Positions 5,047 through 5,207 of a DNA stretch of 5,207 nucleotides are shown here, piece by piece (position 1 is the first letter of the stretch; every line of letters begins with the position of its first letter). The position numbers and the translations under genes were made by a program. Source of the stretch: Mucilaginibacter sp. (GTDB lineage Bacteria; Bacteroidota; Bacteroidia; Sphingobacteriales; Sphingobacteriaceae). The stretch spans positions 1 through 5,207 of the forward strand of contig JAICXZ010000298.1 in NCBI GenBank assembly GCA_025934475.1. The letters are read 5' to 3'. The notes under the pieces were generated by a model. That model had not been told where the DNA came from. It saw only the letters and a list, made by a program, of their open reading frames with translations, and did no database searches.

Positions 5047-5207
5047 GATTCCACCTCAAGAATGATGTGCCTGCTGAAGTTCGGGCATAAGGGATGGCAT
5101 GGGAACTCTCGCCCGTGCTGTTTGGGGCGCTCTTGAGTTTGGACGCCTGACGACTGGCTTGCAAGACCACGATTACCTTGAATAGCCGGGGTCATGTTTG
5201 CCTAGCG
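5041..5207. other. GC-richer right-end segment of unknown origin
   Basis: By hand count 90 of 167 bases are G or C (about 54%), higher than the AT-rich DNA around the chorismate mutase gene. Apart from the two small overlapping minus-strand ORFs it holds no recognisable gene. CTTGAG or its complement occurs three times (5032, 5055, 5132) without forming a good hairpin. The window ends here, so a larger gene or element may continue outside. Confidence 0.4.
5043..5195 (-). CDS. Possible small upstream ORF overlapping copy B by ATGA
   Basis: A 50-codon ORF beginning MTPAIQGNRG and ending RHIILEVES overlaps the start of the copy B ORF by four bases (ATGA), as translationally coupled genes do. 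An in-frame TAG lies three codons before its ATG. I do not recognise the sequence, and its composition (many Gln, Ser, Pro, Arg) is not convincing. It has no visible ribosome binding site. It may be a remnant of a longer disrupted gene or a chance ORF; only the overlap argues for it. Confidence 0.22.
   Translation of the reverse strand: MTPAIQGNRGLASQSSGVQTQERPKQHGREFPCHPLCPNFSRHIILEVES

Noticed and set aside
4970..5170. Minus-strand ORF of 66 codons in another frame
   Set aside because: It overlaps the copy B ORF in a different frame, and the repeat evidence supports the copy B frame; its composition looks like a shadow reading.
1..5207. CRISPR array, insertion sequence or prophage att site
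   Set aside because: No regularly spaced repeats, transposase motifs or terminal inverted repeats were found, and the tRNA 3' ends are not duplicated elsewhere in the window.

Overview
The window looks like chromosomal DNA of a Bacteroidota bacterium, most likely the Sphingobacteriaceae type (Pedobacter/Mucilaginibacter-like). This is inferred from moderate to low GC, mostly absent Shine-Dalgarno sequences, tRNA genes without an encoded CCA, a TTG-N20-TAnnTTTG promoter typical of the phylum, and the protein families. No species can be named from the sequence alone.

Left part (1-3331) is read leftward. First comes a six-helix HdeD-family membrane protein. After a 129+ bp AT-rich gap with a good Bacteroidota promoter and a perfect dyad comes a 619-residue membrane histidine kinase (Cache-like sensor, HAMP, HisKA, HATPase). 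It is followed 81 bp later by a J-domain protein with one transmembrane helix and a C-terminal SH3b domain, whose HPD motif has changed to YPN. All three suggest envelope or stress functions. No response regulator is present for the kinase.

Centre (3332-4090): an intergenic region with a bulged hairpin separates hdeD from a rightward OmpA/Pal-like peptidoglycan-binding lipoprotein with a duplicated proline-rich linker. That gene ends in a hairpin with A- and T-runs that can act as a terminator in both directions.

Right part (4092-5207) is again read leftward: two tRNA genes, tRNA-Pro(CGG) then tRNA-Gln(CTG), preceded by a terminator-like hairpin; then a small exported AroQ-type chorismate mutase; then a GC-richer segment of unknown nature. 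The most unexpected structure is here: the chorismate mutase gene is bracketed by two divergent direct copies (about 80 bp each, 75% identical over the aligned 60 bp) of the 3' end of an unrecognised small gene. The codon-position pattern of their differences shows that they encode, or recently encoded, protein on the minus strand. The upstream copy is an intact 45-codon ORF with a strong ribosome binding site and an ATGA overlap with another small ORF. The downstream copy has lost both start region and stop codon and abuts the stop of the chorismate mutase gene.
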